NCBI GenBank assembly: GCA_014529385.2
Contig: CM043946.1
Span: 22,248,577-22,312,576, forward strand
Reading direction: 5' to 3'
Length of the DNA: 64,000 nucleotides
Source: Adiantum capillus-veneris
Lineage: Eukaryota > Streptophyta > Polypodiopsida > Polypodiales > Pteridaceae
The position numbers and the translations under genes are program-made. A model generated the notes under the pieces. The model saw nothing but the letters and a program-made list of their open reading frames with translations, had not been told where the DNA came from and did no database searches. Position 1 is the stretch's first letter. Each line of letters starts with the position of its first letter. This document shows, one piece after another, positions 43,005 to 53,355 of this stretch.

Positions 43005-44591
43005 TGTCATAATAATCAATATCTGATTCTCCTAAATGATTTTCTCATATTAAACTGATCATTTAATGTGGGGAAGTGCCAGGGGAGAAAAAGCTAGAAT
43101 ATTGGTTAAGCTAGCAGACCGGCCACAGTAGGGATCCAAAGGAGGAAAAATAGGGATCCAAAATGGGGGCCATCTGCAAAAGAGCCATGTGCAACAATGG
43201 GCTAAAAAGACCCTAAGGTTCAGCCCATTAAGACTTCCAAAATGCTAAGGTTCCAAAATTCAAAGGTTATTTCCAAAGGTCAACCCTAGGGGAATTGGAT
43301 GCTTTGTGTGTGTAAAACAAAGTTTTTGCATATCCCTACATGGGAGGGGGCGAGCTTTTCTTCTAGGGGATGAGAGAGAAAGCCACACACACACACACAC
43401 AAGCTCCCTTTACACAAAGGGAATGAGGGACACATGTCAGCTCCCTAGGCCAGATGCCCACAAGGTGTACCCAATTCCTATTGGATGGCCTTAGAGGTGG
43501 ACCAATGAAAATTAGGCTACAGTAAATCTAGTTTAATTAATTTAAAAACACTTAATAAAAGAACCAATGAGAATTAAGTCCTCTAGAAGACTATTGGACA
43601 GTCTCCCAAGGGGTCCAATGAGCATTCAGCAGCCCAATGGCTTGCCTGATTCCTATTGGCCAGGAGGCAAAGGGGTCCAATGAGAGTTTAGTTTAATTAT
43701 TAAATTACCTAAAGCTCTCACAAAAGGGGAAAGGGGGACACATGTCAATAGGCTATCACTTATGCTGCTTAATTGTGATAGGCTAGCCCCGGGGAGGTCC
43801 AATGGGGAGCCTACAAGAGAAAATAGCAAGAGGGCTCGCCCAAGAGAGAGAGGGGGCTGATTTTTGCAAGGCATTATCACACACACACTCACACAATCTC
43901 GTGTGTGAAGAAAGAGAAGACTATCTCTTCCCAAGCTTTAATGGAGAGCTCATCACCTACTCCAAGCTTGTGAGATAGAAGCCTACATCGACAAACTCTT
44001 GGCTTGTGGATGCAAATCCAACCAAGAGCCCAAGCTTCAATGCATGCTCATCTCCTCTACCAAGCTAATTACTAAGCTAAAGCTATGCTAATATGAGTGA
44101 TTATGTGAGGAGATGTACATCTTTCTCGTAAGATACTCCTTCCTCTCAATCTACTCTCATACCCTGCTAGCTCTCACCATCTTCGAAGGTGTGTGAGGTC
44201 TTGGGTCGGAGACCGGGGATAATTAAAGTTGTGTTTGCTAAGTGTTTTGCTTGGTGCATGAAGTTTTCATCTTCATTGCACTAGCTAGTCTTGAAGGAAC
44301 ACAAAGAGTTGTATTGTACAATGTCTCTCTTGATGGGAGAAACCATAATACAAAGCCTTTTGGAGGGGGGACCGGCTCCATGCAAATCCGGTCCTCAACT
44401 GTTGTCAATAGCTTAATTTCTCTCTCTTTTGAAAGTATTGTTGATGCTATCTAACTAGGTGTTATGCTTTTTGTTGCTCTCTCCACCCAAGCACTCTTGT
44501 AATTCTCATTAGGAATCTATTCTAATGAAATGCCCACTATGTTCATGCTAATTTCCGCTACACATAAGTTTTTAGGCCATTAAATGTTACA
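43005..44591 (+). repeat. Gypsy A 3' LTR
   Basis: This 1587-bp LTR aligns end to end with 24244-25826. The right flank is TSD CCCTC (44592-44596). Its left flank (GTACTCCCTC) equals the left flank of the 5' LTR rather than a polypurine tract. Confidence 0.93.
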
Positions 44592-45033
44592 CCCTCCGCA
44601 AACCAGGAAAGCAGACGGAGATGGGAATGCCTACCTCCTCTACCAACACATCTGAAGCAGGATCAAAACCATGTCTCCACTGTCGAAAGTTGGCTCGAAC
44701 TACTCGGATGGTCAAGGGACTCATGGCGATGATCTTGGATGCCATCTCGGAGGTCTCAAACTCGATCTGATAGTAGCCTTGTCCAAGGATCTGAACGTTC
44801 AAGATCTTACCCACCTCTGCAAGAAGGCGGGCCTGAAGAAGGTCACGCAACTCTCCTCTGCTAGGTCTGGTGCCGAGAATCTTGCAGATGACAGAAGTCG
44901 CCTGCAAGCGCTCTACCTCTACGCCTAGGCTCTCTTGCTCTGTCGGTGAAAGAGCAAGTCGAATGGTGGGCTCAGCGGGCTCAAGCGAGGAGACTTCAGT
45001 GGAGTTCCTTTGTGGCGGAACTTGAGCCTCCAT
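44592..45033 (-). pseudogene. LINE D ORF1, N-terminal part
   Basis: The start is ATG 45033 (MEAQVPPQRNSTEVSS), homologous to the ORF1 starts of LINEs A, B and C. It contains the DUF4283-like domain (ICKILGTRPSRGELRDLLQA, GQGYYQIEFETSEMASK) up to PISVCFPGLRR, where Gypsy A is inserted. It is open throughout. A longer ORF upstream to 45309 exists, but the conserved Met is preferred. Confidence 0.87.
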
Positions 45034-45504
45034 TTGTGTCTGTTGCTGCGGAGAAGAGGCGAAAAAATTGAAGACGAAAGGGGAAGCTCCCGTTGGACCA
45101 AACACGCCAAGGTAGTTGGTGAGGCTCGACAAGCAGGAGAGGCTAAAAAAGAAGAAGCGGGCGGGTAGGACGAAGGGCAAAAAACAAAAAAACTGCGGGT
45201 AGATGGGCAGCGGGCGAAAGGATGGTGGACGGACAGGGCAGAGGCGAAGGTGGGGGTGGCTAGGCGGGCAGGCTGATCGGGCAGCAGAGGGGGGGGGGGG
45301 GGGGGGCAAGCCACTAGGAGGGGCAGCGGGCTAGAATGAGTGCAGCGGGGGCGGCCAGTGGCCTGCACGCAGGAGGGTACGCGAGGGCGGGGGTGGGGGG
45401 CAGCGATGGCAAGGAGGGGAGGAGGGAGGGAAGCAGCGATGGCGAGGGGGAGTGTGCGGGCAGCAACAGCGAGCGCGTTTTTTGCATGTACAAGCTTTTG
45501 ATTT
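45034..45504 (-). promoter_or_regulatory. LINE D 5' UTR
   Basis: This region is C-rich on the element strand, with an 18-base run at 45289-45306 (G on plus) and a recognisable 5' start GCGCTCGCTGTTGCTGC near 45478. The 25 bases after that belong to neither LINE nor the following LTR with certainty. Confidence 0.65.
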
Positions 45505-46376
45505 TGGGTAGGGCAATTTGACAAGCAAGTATATAGGAAAACCTAGCGCTAGCACTTTTTGGCAAAAAAGGCAGCAGGGACCTGTGTCTAATAGTGCACC
45601 TTCTCAGCAAGACCCCCCCCCCCCCCCGGCAAGAAGACTTAGCGTTTTCAGCCACAAGGACAGCCAGTGTTTTCAGCATTGCAGATCAGCCCCAGCGTTT
45701 TGCATTTGCAGATCAACTTGGCGACAGCAAGACACATCAGGACACCTAGCATTTTTAGAGTAGCATGAAAGCCTAGCATTTTGTAGATCCTTCGCGACAA
45801 GATCATCAGAAGCCTCACCGTTTTTCATTTTTCAGCATAGGCACACCGCAGTAGAAGTCCCGAACCTCGCAGATCTCATCTTCCCGCAGCAGATTCTCGC
45901 CGCACAATCAGATCAACGAGCGTTTACAATTTCAGCCCGTAAAACTGCAGATTTCAGTCTCTGCGTTTTCATCGCGTCGTCGTCGACATTCACCGACATA
46001 GAGTCATAATTCAGCAGATAAAGAATTGCAGATTTGCAAATTTCAGCCCGTCTCGTCTTTGTCCTCATCGTCGTCGACATCGTCAATAAGTCCAAAGCAT
46101 TGTAGAGATTTGTGCAATCAATAGTAGACCACTCCCACCATAGAGAGTGGGGCCTTCGAAGGAGGATTTGACAACATTCTGGTGTTTTATTCTTCTCTCT
46201 CTATCTCTCAATCTCAGTACCTTCATTCACAGTGTTCACCACTTTGTTTGTGTCCATTGCACTCTCTCACTAAAGGAACGGAAGGCTCTCCCTTCCGTAA
46301 GTAAAAGAAACCTTGAGCACAGTTCAGAGCACTCATCTTGAGCAAAGTTCAACATTCACTTCCGTTGCATCTTACA
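45505..46376 (+). repeat. Truncated gypsy LTR (H), plus orientation
   Basis: These 872 bp align in inverted orientation with 51816-about 52725, the 5' LTR of Gypsy E. They include TATATAGGAAAACC, the CACTCCCACCATAGAGAGTG stretch and the end CACTTCCGTTGCATCTTACA. The first 270 bp of the LTR are missing, cut at the LINE D 5' end. No primer binding site or internal region follows it, so it is a solo or 3' LTR remnant. It is joined at 46377 to the truncated LTR of element G. Confidence 0.85.
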
Positions 46377-46820
46377 TGGCCGACATCTGCAAGTTGGCTC
46401 CCTTCTTCAAGGCTTTGACACGTCAGCAGTTTGTGACATCTCCCCTTCTTGAAAGAGAGCAATTGTCCGCGATTACAGCATATCTGCAAAACAACTCAAG
46501 TTAGCTCAAAAAAAATTCTGAGGGTCATTCCGAGGGACTTGCTCTTTTTGTTAAGGAGTTAGCTTCTCCTTTCTGCTCTTTTGATCAAGGAGATAGCTTC
46601 TTCTTTCGTCCAGATCGGAACTCTTGATATTCCGGCATAGCAAAATTAACCATTACACCCAGACCGTACTGATCTTCCACGCGTGTCTTGATGCACTAAA
46701 ATTACATACCCAGGCAATCTCATCCAATTAGGAATATTCAATGGTTGGCACATCACAATACAACACAAATGCTCACATATGTATGTTATAAGACATAGAA
46801 ACATAAAGTTGCCGATGAAC

Positions 46821-47045
46821 ACTCCTCCCACATAACCTAACAAGGTCTGAGCCGGGAGATATTCAACGACTCCCTCATCACTCCTCCCGCATAACTTGAA
46901 AAGGTCCGAGCCGGGAGATATAGAGGCCTTTTACAACCAAACGCCCCGCAGACCATAGCCTGCGTCGTTTGGAGGTGCTGAGAGTAACCACTGCTCAGAC
47001 TTCTTAATACTCCTCCCGCATAACCATCCAGGTACGGGCCGGGAG
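46821..47045 (-). repeat. Three hairpin-forming direct repeats inside element G
   Basis: About 40-bp units lie at 46821-46861, 46880-46920 and 47009-47045. Each has the form CTCCCRCATAAC...GCCGGGAG, so each can fold (CTCCC with GGGAG). A second motif, GCGTCGTTYGGAGGT, follows two of them (46962 and 47081). Together they look like a decayed tandem array of about 125 bp. Confidence 0.8.
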
Positions 47046-47971
47046 TCACAACAACAATTATTTCCCCATATATCCTGTCTGCGTCGTTCGGAGGTTCAAA
47101 CAATAGCAAAACAACATTTCTCACTACTCCACACGGGAGTAAAATCATCAACCATTGAAACCAGTATTAAAACCAAAGTCAAACATTTCAAATCAGCACC
47201 AAGACAAGTTCAAAACAAATACCATCCATTTCAAACAAATTTCAAACAGGATCACCAAACAAGGTCTCAAACAGATTTCAAACTTAAAAAGCAATCTCGA
47301 CACCAGTCGAGCTCGAAAAGTCGACTGACTTTTTATCCTGGAACCTGCACCAAAAATTAGGGTTAGGTTCTTTCCATAAGGTCGTAGCCGAGCATAGCAT
47401 GGTTCACCATCTCTTGGACAAACAGTGTTTCTTTGGCGGCGATGGTAGTCCCAAGATAGCATTCGTACTGAAGCTCCAAGGTTATCAACTCGAGAAGAGA
47501 CATCTACTAAGAGATGTCGAGAAATTTCAAGTTATAATCTGCTAGGGTTTCCATGGCAAGCATTTCAGGATACCCCACTTTGCCAAAAGCTGCACTCCGA
47601 AGGAAGTTGTCAGAATAACTTCGGCAATTCTTTTTTTTCTTGAAAGCTTGCCAAGTACTTGGAGTATGCTGCTTGGTAGCTACCAACATCTGCATGGCAA
47701 TGCCTCTGAGAAAAACAGCAGCTCGAAACAAATCTTAGATCCTTCTCTTGTAAGGTATCTTTATGGCTTATGCCATGTAAGACATGAGCAGTCAAGACGG
47801 GAGCGCGCCCGATGCGCGATGAAGTAAGGGTGGGAGTGGCTTATGAGTCCGGGGTCGTAGCACGAAGCTAAATTTTCCAATGAACTTTTGAACGTGCAAT
47901 CTTGCTCTGTCTATTCCTTGATAGGACTGGTATGCTTTCAGAAAAGCACACGCCTGATGCTCTGATACCAT
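47046..47971 (-). other. Element G interior, non-coding
   Basis: This stretch is AT-rich and Lys/Phe-codon-poor, with no domain recognisable in any frame. It contains AAACAAATTTCAAACAGG-like short repeats near 47160-47290. The leader ends at the iMet primer site 47959-47970. Short ORFs of fewer than 90 codons here show no similarity to retroelement proteins. Confidence 0.7.
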
Positions 47972-48640
47972 TGTCACAAGACGGACACCACGTGCCAATA
48001 GAAAAGAACAGACTGAACAGACTTTTAGCACTTCAATAACAACTAAACTGAAAGAGAGAGAGAGAGAGAGAGACACGACACGGAGTGATGGAATTCCACC
48101 CCAGAGAGTATTGGCCCCAAACCTTGGCGCCCCTTTCGGTATTTCTTTATATTGCATCAGCACAGTACAAGCTCGAACTCCACGCTCTACACCTTCACCA
48201 GGAAGCATGCCAAACAATGAGCCCTTAGCAGATATTTAAAGGCCCTTGGCCTAAAAAGCAGCTACAGTGAAAAGACTTCAAAACTCAAAAGCTTCTGGTC
48301 CAAAAGCAATGCCAAAAAGCTGCCAGCGTAAATCACGGAATTCTGTACAGCAGTCAGCGTAAAACGCGGAAATCCATACAGCCTGCCACATCATCATGCC
48401 AGTGCAATTCTCAAAAATCTGCCACGTCCTCAGTTTGCGCAAGTCTCTTTTGTGTGTGTGAGAGAGTCTTGCTTTATTTTAATCCTTTATGCCACTTGGG
48501 GCCCCATCGGACTGGGTCCCCATAAAGTTGGTAGGACTTCTTCTTCTGTTACTTGTTCTTCTTAGGGTTTAGGCCCCTCGGTCGACATCTGCAAGTTGAC
48601 TCCCTTCTTCAGGGCCTTGACACGTCAGCAGTTTGTGACA
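47972..48640 (-). repeat. Element G 5' LTR
   Basis: This 669-bp LTR has TGTCACAAGACGG at its plus-strand start and GTTTGTGACA at its end, with a short (AG)n tract at 48053-48072. The terminal TGTCACA/TGTGACA is a perfect short inverted repeat. Confidence 0.88.
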
Positions 48641-50740
48641 CTGCCAGCAATTCGGGATAATCTTTGAAAAACTCTTCATCAATCCACACTGCCTCGTGGG
48701 TTCCTCGATCCTTGAACTTCAAAAAGTACTGCCTCACTTGCTTCTTGGAACCATGGCGAAACTGATGCAACAACACTTGCTCCGGCTCCATGACTTCAGC
48801 TTCATCGATGATCTCCGGCTCTTCTTCTTCTGAAATGTCCTTTGGAGGTGTTCCCTGAAACACTTTCAACCAAGAAACATGGAAAACGTTGTGCATTGAC
48901 CATGAGTTAGGCAATTGCAATTTCATTGAAACCTCATTTATCTTTTTAATGATAAGAAATGGACCATACATTCTAAGGACATTTCTTTCCAACTTGCTTA
49001 AGACGTTGCTTCATGATTCTTAAATACACCCAATCCCCTTCCTTGATTGAAACATCCTAACAATGCCTGTTGGCTTGTCGTGAGTAAGACTCCTGAGCCT
49101 TGCTTAGCCGAAGCTTCACACTCTCAGAAATCTCATCCAACGACTGACTTTCAGCATTGGCATCAGGCATTTGACCGACCGAGTGAGTCAACAGTGACTG
49201 GAGCGGACGACCAAAAGCTGCCTCATACAGTTCGACCAATGGTAGAGGAAAAAGAGTCATTCAAAATATCTTGAACCAATGGGAGATAGAGCTCCCAATG
49301 AGACTGCTGATCATGGACATATGACTTTAAAACATCAAAATCCAACTAATTGTAAATCTCTATCTGACCATCTGACTGTGGATGAAAAGCCGATAAAAAA
49401 TTCAGCTTAGTGCCAAATTTTTCAAAGAGTGCGCACCAAAAATTGGACGTGAACTTAACATCCCTATCTGAAACAATTGATTTTGGCAATCTACAGAGGG
49501 GGTACCAATGCTTGATGAACAATCGTGCTACATCTTGTGCCGTGACTGTGGCCTTACAAGGAGTCAACATGCAAAACTTGCTAAAACGATCAACAATTGT
49601 CAAACATTGAGTGTTCCTTGAATGCAAACTAGGTGGATGGTTAGTCACAAAATCCATGGAAATATCTTGAAAAGGTCTATCGGGAATAGGCACCGGAAGC
49701 AAAAGGGTTTGCTGCTTACCCCGACGAGCTTTTACCTTTTGACAAATAGTGCACTGTGTGACATAACGAAATACATGTTTTCACGTTTTAGGCCAATAAA
49801 AGAATCTTTTTATTTTTTCCAGAGTGGTGTTCATTCCCCTTTGCCCACCCGTGAGAGTCATGTGCATCATGCAATATGGTTGTCCTGAGAGAGGGAAACA
49901 CACATAGATGTTGATGAAAATACAACAAACCATCACAAATGAGATAGTTGCTTGGCCCTTGGGAAGCAAGAGCATGCAACCATTGCTTACCAAACTCAGA
50001 ATCCGCATACTGATTCTTCATGCTGTCGAAAGACACACCCTGAAGAGAAACTATGGATCTTGACTTAAGAGCTAAGATCTATCCTTTGCGACTTAACACA
50101 TCTGCAACAGGGTTAGCTTTTCCAAGCACTTATTCAATCAAACCTCCAACTTGCTCAAAAAATTGTGACCACCGTGCTCGGCGATCACTTCAATGTGCAC
50201 TAGGTATAAACTGGAGCCACTTGACGGCTTGGTGATTTGTGCGAACTGTGAACTCTCTACCATACAGAAAATCCTTCCAATGCTTACGAGAGTGAATGAC
50301 AAACAAAAGTTCTTTATCATAAACTGAATAGTTCTTTTTTGCACTATTGAGCTTTGGACTAAGGAAAGCTACTGGACGATCGTGTTGCTGAAGCACAGTG
50401 CCTATGGCGACATTGCTCACATCCGTCCATACCTCAAAGGGGTCATCCCAAGAGGTAAGGATATGACACGACGCTTCTGTCACCACAACCTTGAGAGCTG
50501 TGAAAGCCTCAATGGCTGCCTCAGGTAAATCCACGCGTTGGCGACGAGTCTTTACCCCTTTCAAAACATCAGTCATGGGTGGGGCAAAGTTCTCTATGTG
50601 CGAACTATATGCTTGATATAAACCAAGAAAAGAACGCATATCATATGAACTTTTGGGCAAATCCCAATTACGTACGTGTTCCACCTTGGCCACTTGATGA
50701 ACCACCAACATCTTTGGCCGCTCGGGTTTTGAGGTGAGTA
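48641..50740 (-). pseudogene. Gypsy E pol remnant (RT end, RNase H, integrase, chromodomain)
   Basis: In order on the element strand: end of RT thumb (KSSYDMRSFLGLYQAYSSHI, about 50680-50620), RNase H (FEVWTDVSNVAIGTVLQQHD and NHQAVKWLQF, 50460-50200), a damaged integrase zinc finger (about 50000-49780), and the integrase core with SMDFV, VSDRDVKF and HPQSDGQIE (49660-49350). The GPF-type end (RMYGPFLIIKKINEVSMKLQL, near 48960) and a chromodomain-like tail (VRQYFLKFKDRGTHEAVWIDEEF) follow. Stops and frameshifts occur near 50190, 49346 and 49020. RT has lost its fingers and palm. Confidence 0.85.
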
Positions 50741-51394
50741 CATATAGGACCAACTCTTGCATGCATTGGTCTCTCTGCGCTTCACGCTTTAACTCCAACG
50801 CCGCTCGTCTGTCCTCGGTCGCTACTCGTTGGGCTTCGCGTGCTTAGTCACGCTCAAGCTCAATAGCTACCTTTTTCTCTTCGGCCGCCAAGCGCGCTTG
50901 CTCACGCTTGCGCTCCAAGGCTACCCTTTTCTCTTCGGCCCCCAAGCGAGCTTGCTCGCGCTCTCGCTCCCTCTCCAAGTCGGCCTTTCTTTCTTTGCGC
51001 TCGCGATCCAATTCTACTTTTCTTTCTTCTTGCAATCCAATTCTGCTTTTCTTTCTTCGCGCTCGCGATCCAAGATTGCCTTTCTTTCCTCGGCCCCCAA
51101 GCACGCATGTTCACGCTCGCGATCCAAGGATGCTTTTCTTTCTTCGCGTTCACGATCCAAGGATGCCTTTGTTTTTTCACACTCGCGCTCCAAGGCAGTG
51201 CGTTGCGCTTCTTGTTGTAACATCATGTCTATCATCGTCTTGACCAAAGCCTCCATAGGATTTGGTGCAATCCTTGGCGTAGATGGGGAAGGGGGAGGGT
51301 CGGGAAAACCTGTTGGTGGGGAAAATTCTTCTTCACCACTGCCATGCTCATCACCTCCACGCAAAGTATCCATTCTGCTTCGGGTGATGGCCAT
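50741..51394 (-). pseudogene. Gypsy E gag N-terminus with charged coiled-coil repeats
   Basis: The start is MAITRSRMDTLRGGDEHGSG, followed by a Pro/Ser-rich stretch and long Glu/Arg/Lys-rich repeats with an 11-residue periodicity (LDREREERKAS is typical). The DNA is a degenerate minisatellite of about 33 bp. Frames change near 51100 and a TAG occurs near 50845. The repeats then run into pol at about 50740 with no capsid, zinc knuckle or protease. It is related to the gag fragment at 11351-11761. Confidence 0.82.
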
Positions 51395-51815
51395 ACACTG
51401 ATATCTTGGGTTCTTAAGTTCACGAGGAACTTGGGTTCTTGGGTTCTTGAGGTTCTTGAGGTTCTTTCTTTAGCTTGCAATCTTTGTCAGAGAAGGATCT
51501 TCTCTTACCCGAGCTCTTCTCTTTTCTGCAGGCGCACCCCTTGGCGGCCTTGCGCTCATACCAAGGTTGCTTTTTCCCACCTCACGTCGATTGGCCGGCC
51601 ACTAAGTGCACGGTCCTTCCCTCAATGAGTGAAAAGAGAAACAAGGGGAGGTTGGACAAGCCCTTCTTTCTTGGGTTTCCTGTCACTCTTCAAAAACACG
51701 ATTAGGAATCGACACGCCTAGTGGACTTGGATTACGTGCGACCGCAACAAGTAAAAAAAATTATTGTGGTTCTTTCCTTGAGTGATACAGAACATTACCA
51801 AAGCTCTGATACCAA
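51395..51815 (-). other. Gypsy E leader with primer binding site
   Basis: About 420 bp of non-coding leader lies between the gag start and the 5' LTR. The iMet primer site (51803-51814) lies one base from the LTR. The part next to gag (CTTGGGTTCTTGAGGTTCTTG-like, near 51430-51470) is a short tandem GGTTCTTGA repeat that is also partly present near 11780-11820. Confidence 0.8.
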
Positions 51816-52999
51816 TGTAAGGTGCAGCGGAAGTGAATGTTGAACTTTGCTCAAGATGAGTGCTCCGAACTGTGCTCAAGGGTTCCCTTTACTTATGGAA
51901 GGGAGAGCCTTCCGTTCCTTTAGTGAGAGAGCGCAAATGATCACAAACAAAGTGGGTAAACACTGTGCATGAAGGTGCTGAGACTGAGAGATAGAGAGAC
52001 AAGAATACGACACCAGAATGTTGTCAAACCCTCCTCCAAGGGCCCCACTCTCTATGGCGAGAGCGGTCTACTATTGATTGCACAAATCCCTACAATGCAA
52101 TGGACTTGCCAACGATGTCGACGACGATGAGACGGGCTGAAAATTGAAAACGCTAGGGCTGAAATCTGCAAATCTTGTATCTGCTGAATTTTGACTCTAT
52201 GTCGGTGACGACTGCGATAAAGATGAGGCGCTGAAAACGCAGATGCTGAAATCTGCAAATAGCGGGCTGAATCTGCAAATGCTTGTTGATCTGACCGTGC
52301 GGCGAGGATCTGCTACGAAAAGGTGTGATCTGCGAGGTAGGGGGGCTGCGGTACGGATACTAACTGCTGAAAATGCAAAACGCTAATGCACATGGATGTT
52401 CTGTCGTCGCAGGGAATCTGTAAAACGCTAGGTGATCTGCAAGTTGCAAAAAATGCTAGAGCTGTTGCTACAAAAATGCTATGCTGAACTGCTGGAAACT
52501 GCTAACGCCAAGATGATCTGCAACTGTAAACGCTGTGGCTGATCTGCATTTGGTGAAAATGTTGGCTGGTCTTTGGTGGTTGAAAATGCTATGTTCTCTT
52601 GCTGATCTTGCTGAGAAGGTGCACTTCAGATGGTATCTGCTGTCTCTTCTGCCAGAAAGTGCTAGCGCTAGCTTTTCTTATATACTGACTTGGCCCCATT
52701 GCCCTACCCAGTTTCCCAACAAAGTCACTTATTAATAATAGTGAAAAATGGCTAAAATAGGGAAAATAGGTTCTGTGCACTGTAAAATTCTCCTGATGGA
52801 ATCTGATGGTAATGCTGATGATCATGTTGTGTGCAACCAGAGGATATGCATCTACTCTAAGTGCTTGGACATGCAGGGTCTGCGAACAGACTCACAAAAG
52901 TGCCAGAACACTTCCTAAGCTAAGCTAACTGAACCCTTGTCATGAAGTAGCTTGTCCACATGCACATAGGGTTAGATGTGCATGTGACAGCTCCTTACA
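51816..52999 (-). repeat. Gypsy E 5' LTR
   Basis: This 1184-bp LTR (TGTAAGGTGCAG...AGCTCCTTACA on plus) is inverted with respect to LTR H (45505-46376), to which it is clearly homologous. It contains repeated AAATGCTA/GCTGAAATCTGCAAA-type short motifs around 52140-52560. Confidence 0.88.
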
Positions 53000-53355
53000 T
53001 CTAGGAGCTTTTATTTTTTGACAAATAGGACAATGTGTGACATACACATCTTTTCGCATTTTAGGCCAATAAAAGATTTTTCTATTTTTTCTTAAGTGGT
53101 ATTCATGCCTCTATGTCCAACCGTCAATGCATCATGTGTATCATGCATTATGGTTTGCCTAAGAGAACGTAACACACAAAGACAGTGACAAAAATACAAG
53201 AGACCATCACGAATGAGATAGTCAGTGGGCCCTTTGGCAGCAAGAGCCTGCAATCAGTGCTTACCAAACTCAGAATGTGCATATTGATTTTTCATGTTGT
53301 CAAAAAATACTCCCTGAATGGAGACTGTGAAACTTGACTCAAGATCCAAGATCTG
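53000..53355 (-). pseudogene. Gypsy I integrase fragment
   Basis: This 356-bp fragment is homologous to 49730-50085 of Gypsy E (integrase zinc-binding region; plus strand TTTTAGGCCAATAAAAGA shared) but clearly diverged. No ORF survives. It lies between the 5' LTR of Gypsy E and LINE F, so E inserted into an older related gypsy of which only this piece is visible here. Confidence 0.8.

Larger units (their letters stand above)
24244..44591 (+). mobile_element. Gypsy A, Ty3/gypsy chromovirus-like, nested and rearranged
   Basis: This plus-strand gypsy element has LTRs of 1583 bp (24244-25826) and 1587 bp (43005-44591), TG...CA ends, TSD CCCTC and an iMet primer site (25828-25839). A single-frame gag-PR-RT-RNaseH-INT runs 26250-30361 and resumes at 40714-41387. 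Copia B splits it at 30361/40714 (TSD AAAGC). The expected chromodomain end, 3' UTR and polypurine tract are missing. In their place lies a 1617-bp copy of the left LINE flank. The polyprotein has at least four in-frame stops, one RT deletion and one frameshift, so the element is dead. Confidence 0.93.
20884..45478 (-). mobile_element. LINE D, 3'-truncated, host of the nested LTR elements
   Basis: LINE D is minus-strand sequence in two blocks: 20884-24243 (RT, endonuclease, ORF1 C-terminus) and 44592-about 45478 (ORF1 N-terminus and 5' UTR). They are separated by Gypsy A with TSD CCCTC at 24239-24243 and 44592-44596. The 3' end is missing from the RT onward; the break abuts the A-tail of LINE B. 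Loss of the 3' end is not expected from target-primed reverse transcription, which truncates 5' ends, so a later deletion or rearrangement is likely. Confidence 0.88.
46377..48640 (-). mobile_element. Element G, non-autonomous LTR retrotransposon
   Basis: This minus-strand element has a complete 5' LTR (47972-48640, 669 bp, TGTCAC...TGTGACA), an iMet primer site (47959-47970), a 1.53-kb interior, a purine tract AAGAAGGGGAGA complementary to 46439-46450, and only the last 62 bp of the 3' LTR (46377-46438). The two LTR ends match nearly perfectly (GACACGTCAGCAGTTTGTGACA in both). The interior has no gag or pol and must have been mobilised in trans. It lies at the 3' end of the Gypsy E pol. Confidence 0.85.
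48641..52999 (-). mobile_element. Gypsy E, chromovirus-like, internally deleted
   Basis: This minus-strand gypsy has a 5' LTR at 51816-52999 (1184 bp), an iMet primer site at 51803-51814, and a gag start at 51394. The gag N-terminus joins directly to the C-terminal RT/RNase H, followed by the integrase and a chromodomain-like end at 48641. Most of gag, the protease and the RT catalytic core are deleted. The 3' LTR is not present: the element ends at G. Its right flank (53000) is another gypsy integrase fragment, so E inserted into a relative. Confidence 0.87.

Noticed and set aside
44587-45309. A longer ORF1 start at 45309 in LINE D
   Set aside because: The first 92 residues are low-complexity and not conserved in LINEs A, B or C. 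The shared MEA start at 45033 is preferred.
46821-47045. Possible CRISPR-like array
   Set aside because: Only three unequal units with unequal spacing, inside an LTR retrotransposon of a eukaryotic genome and with no cas genes. Hairpin repeats of the element explain it better.
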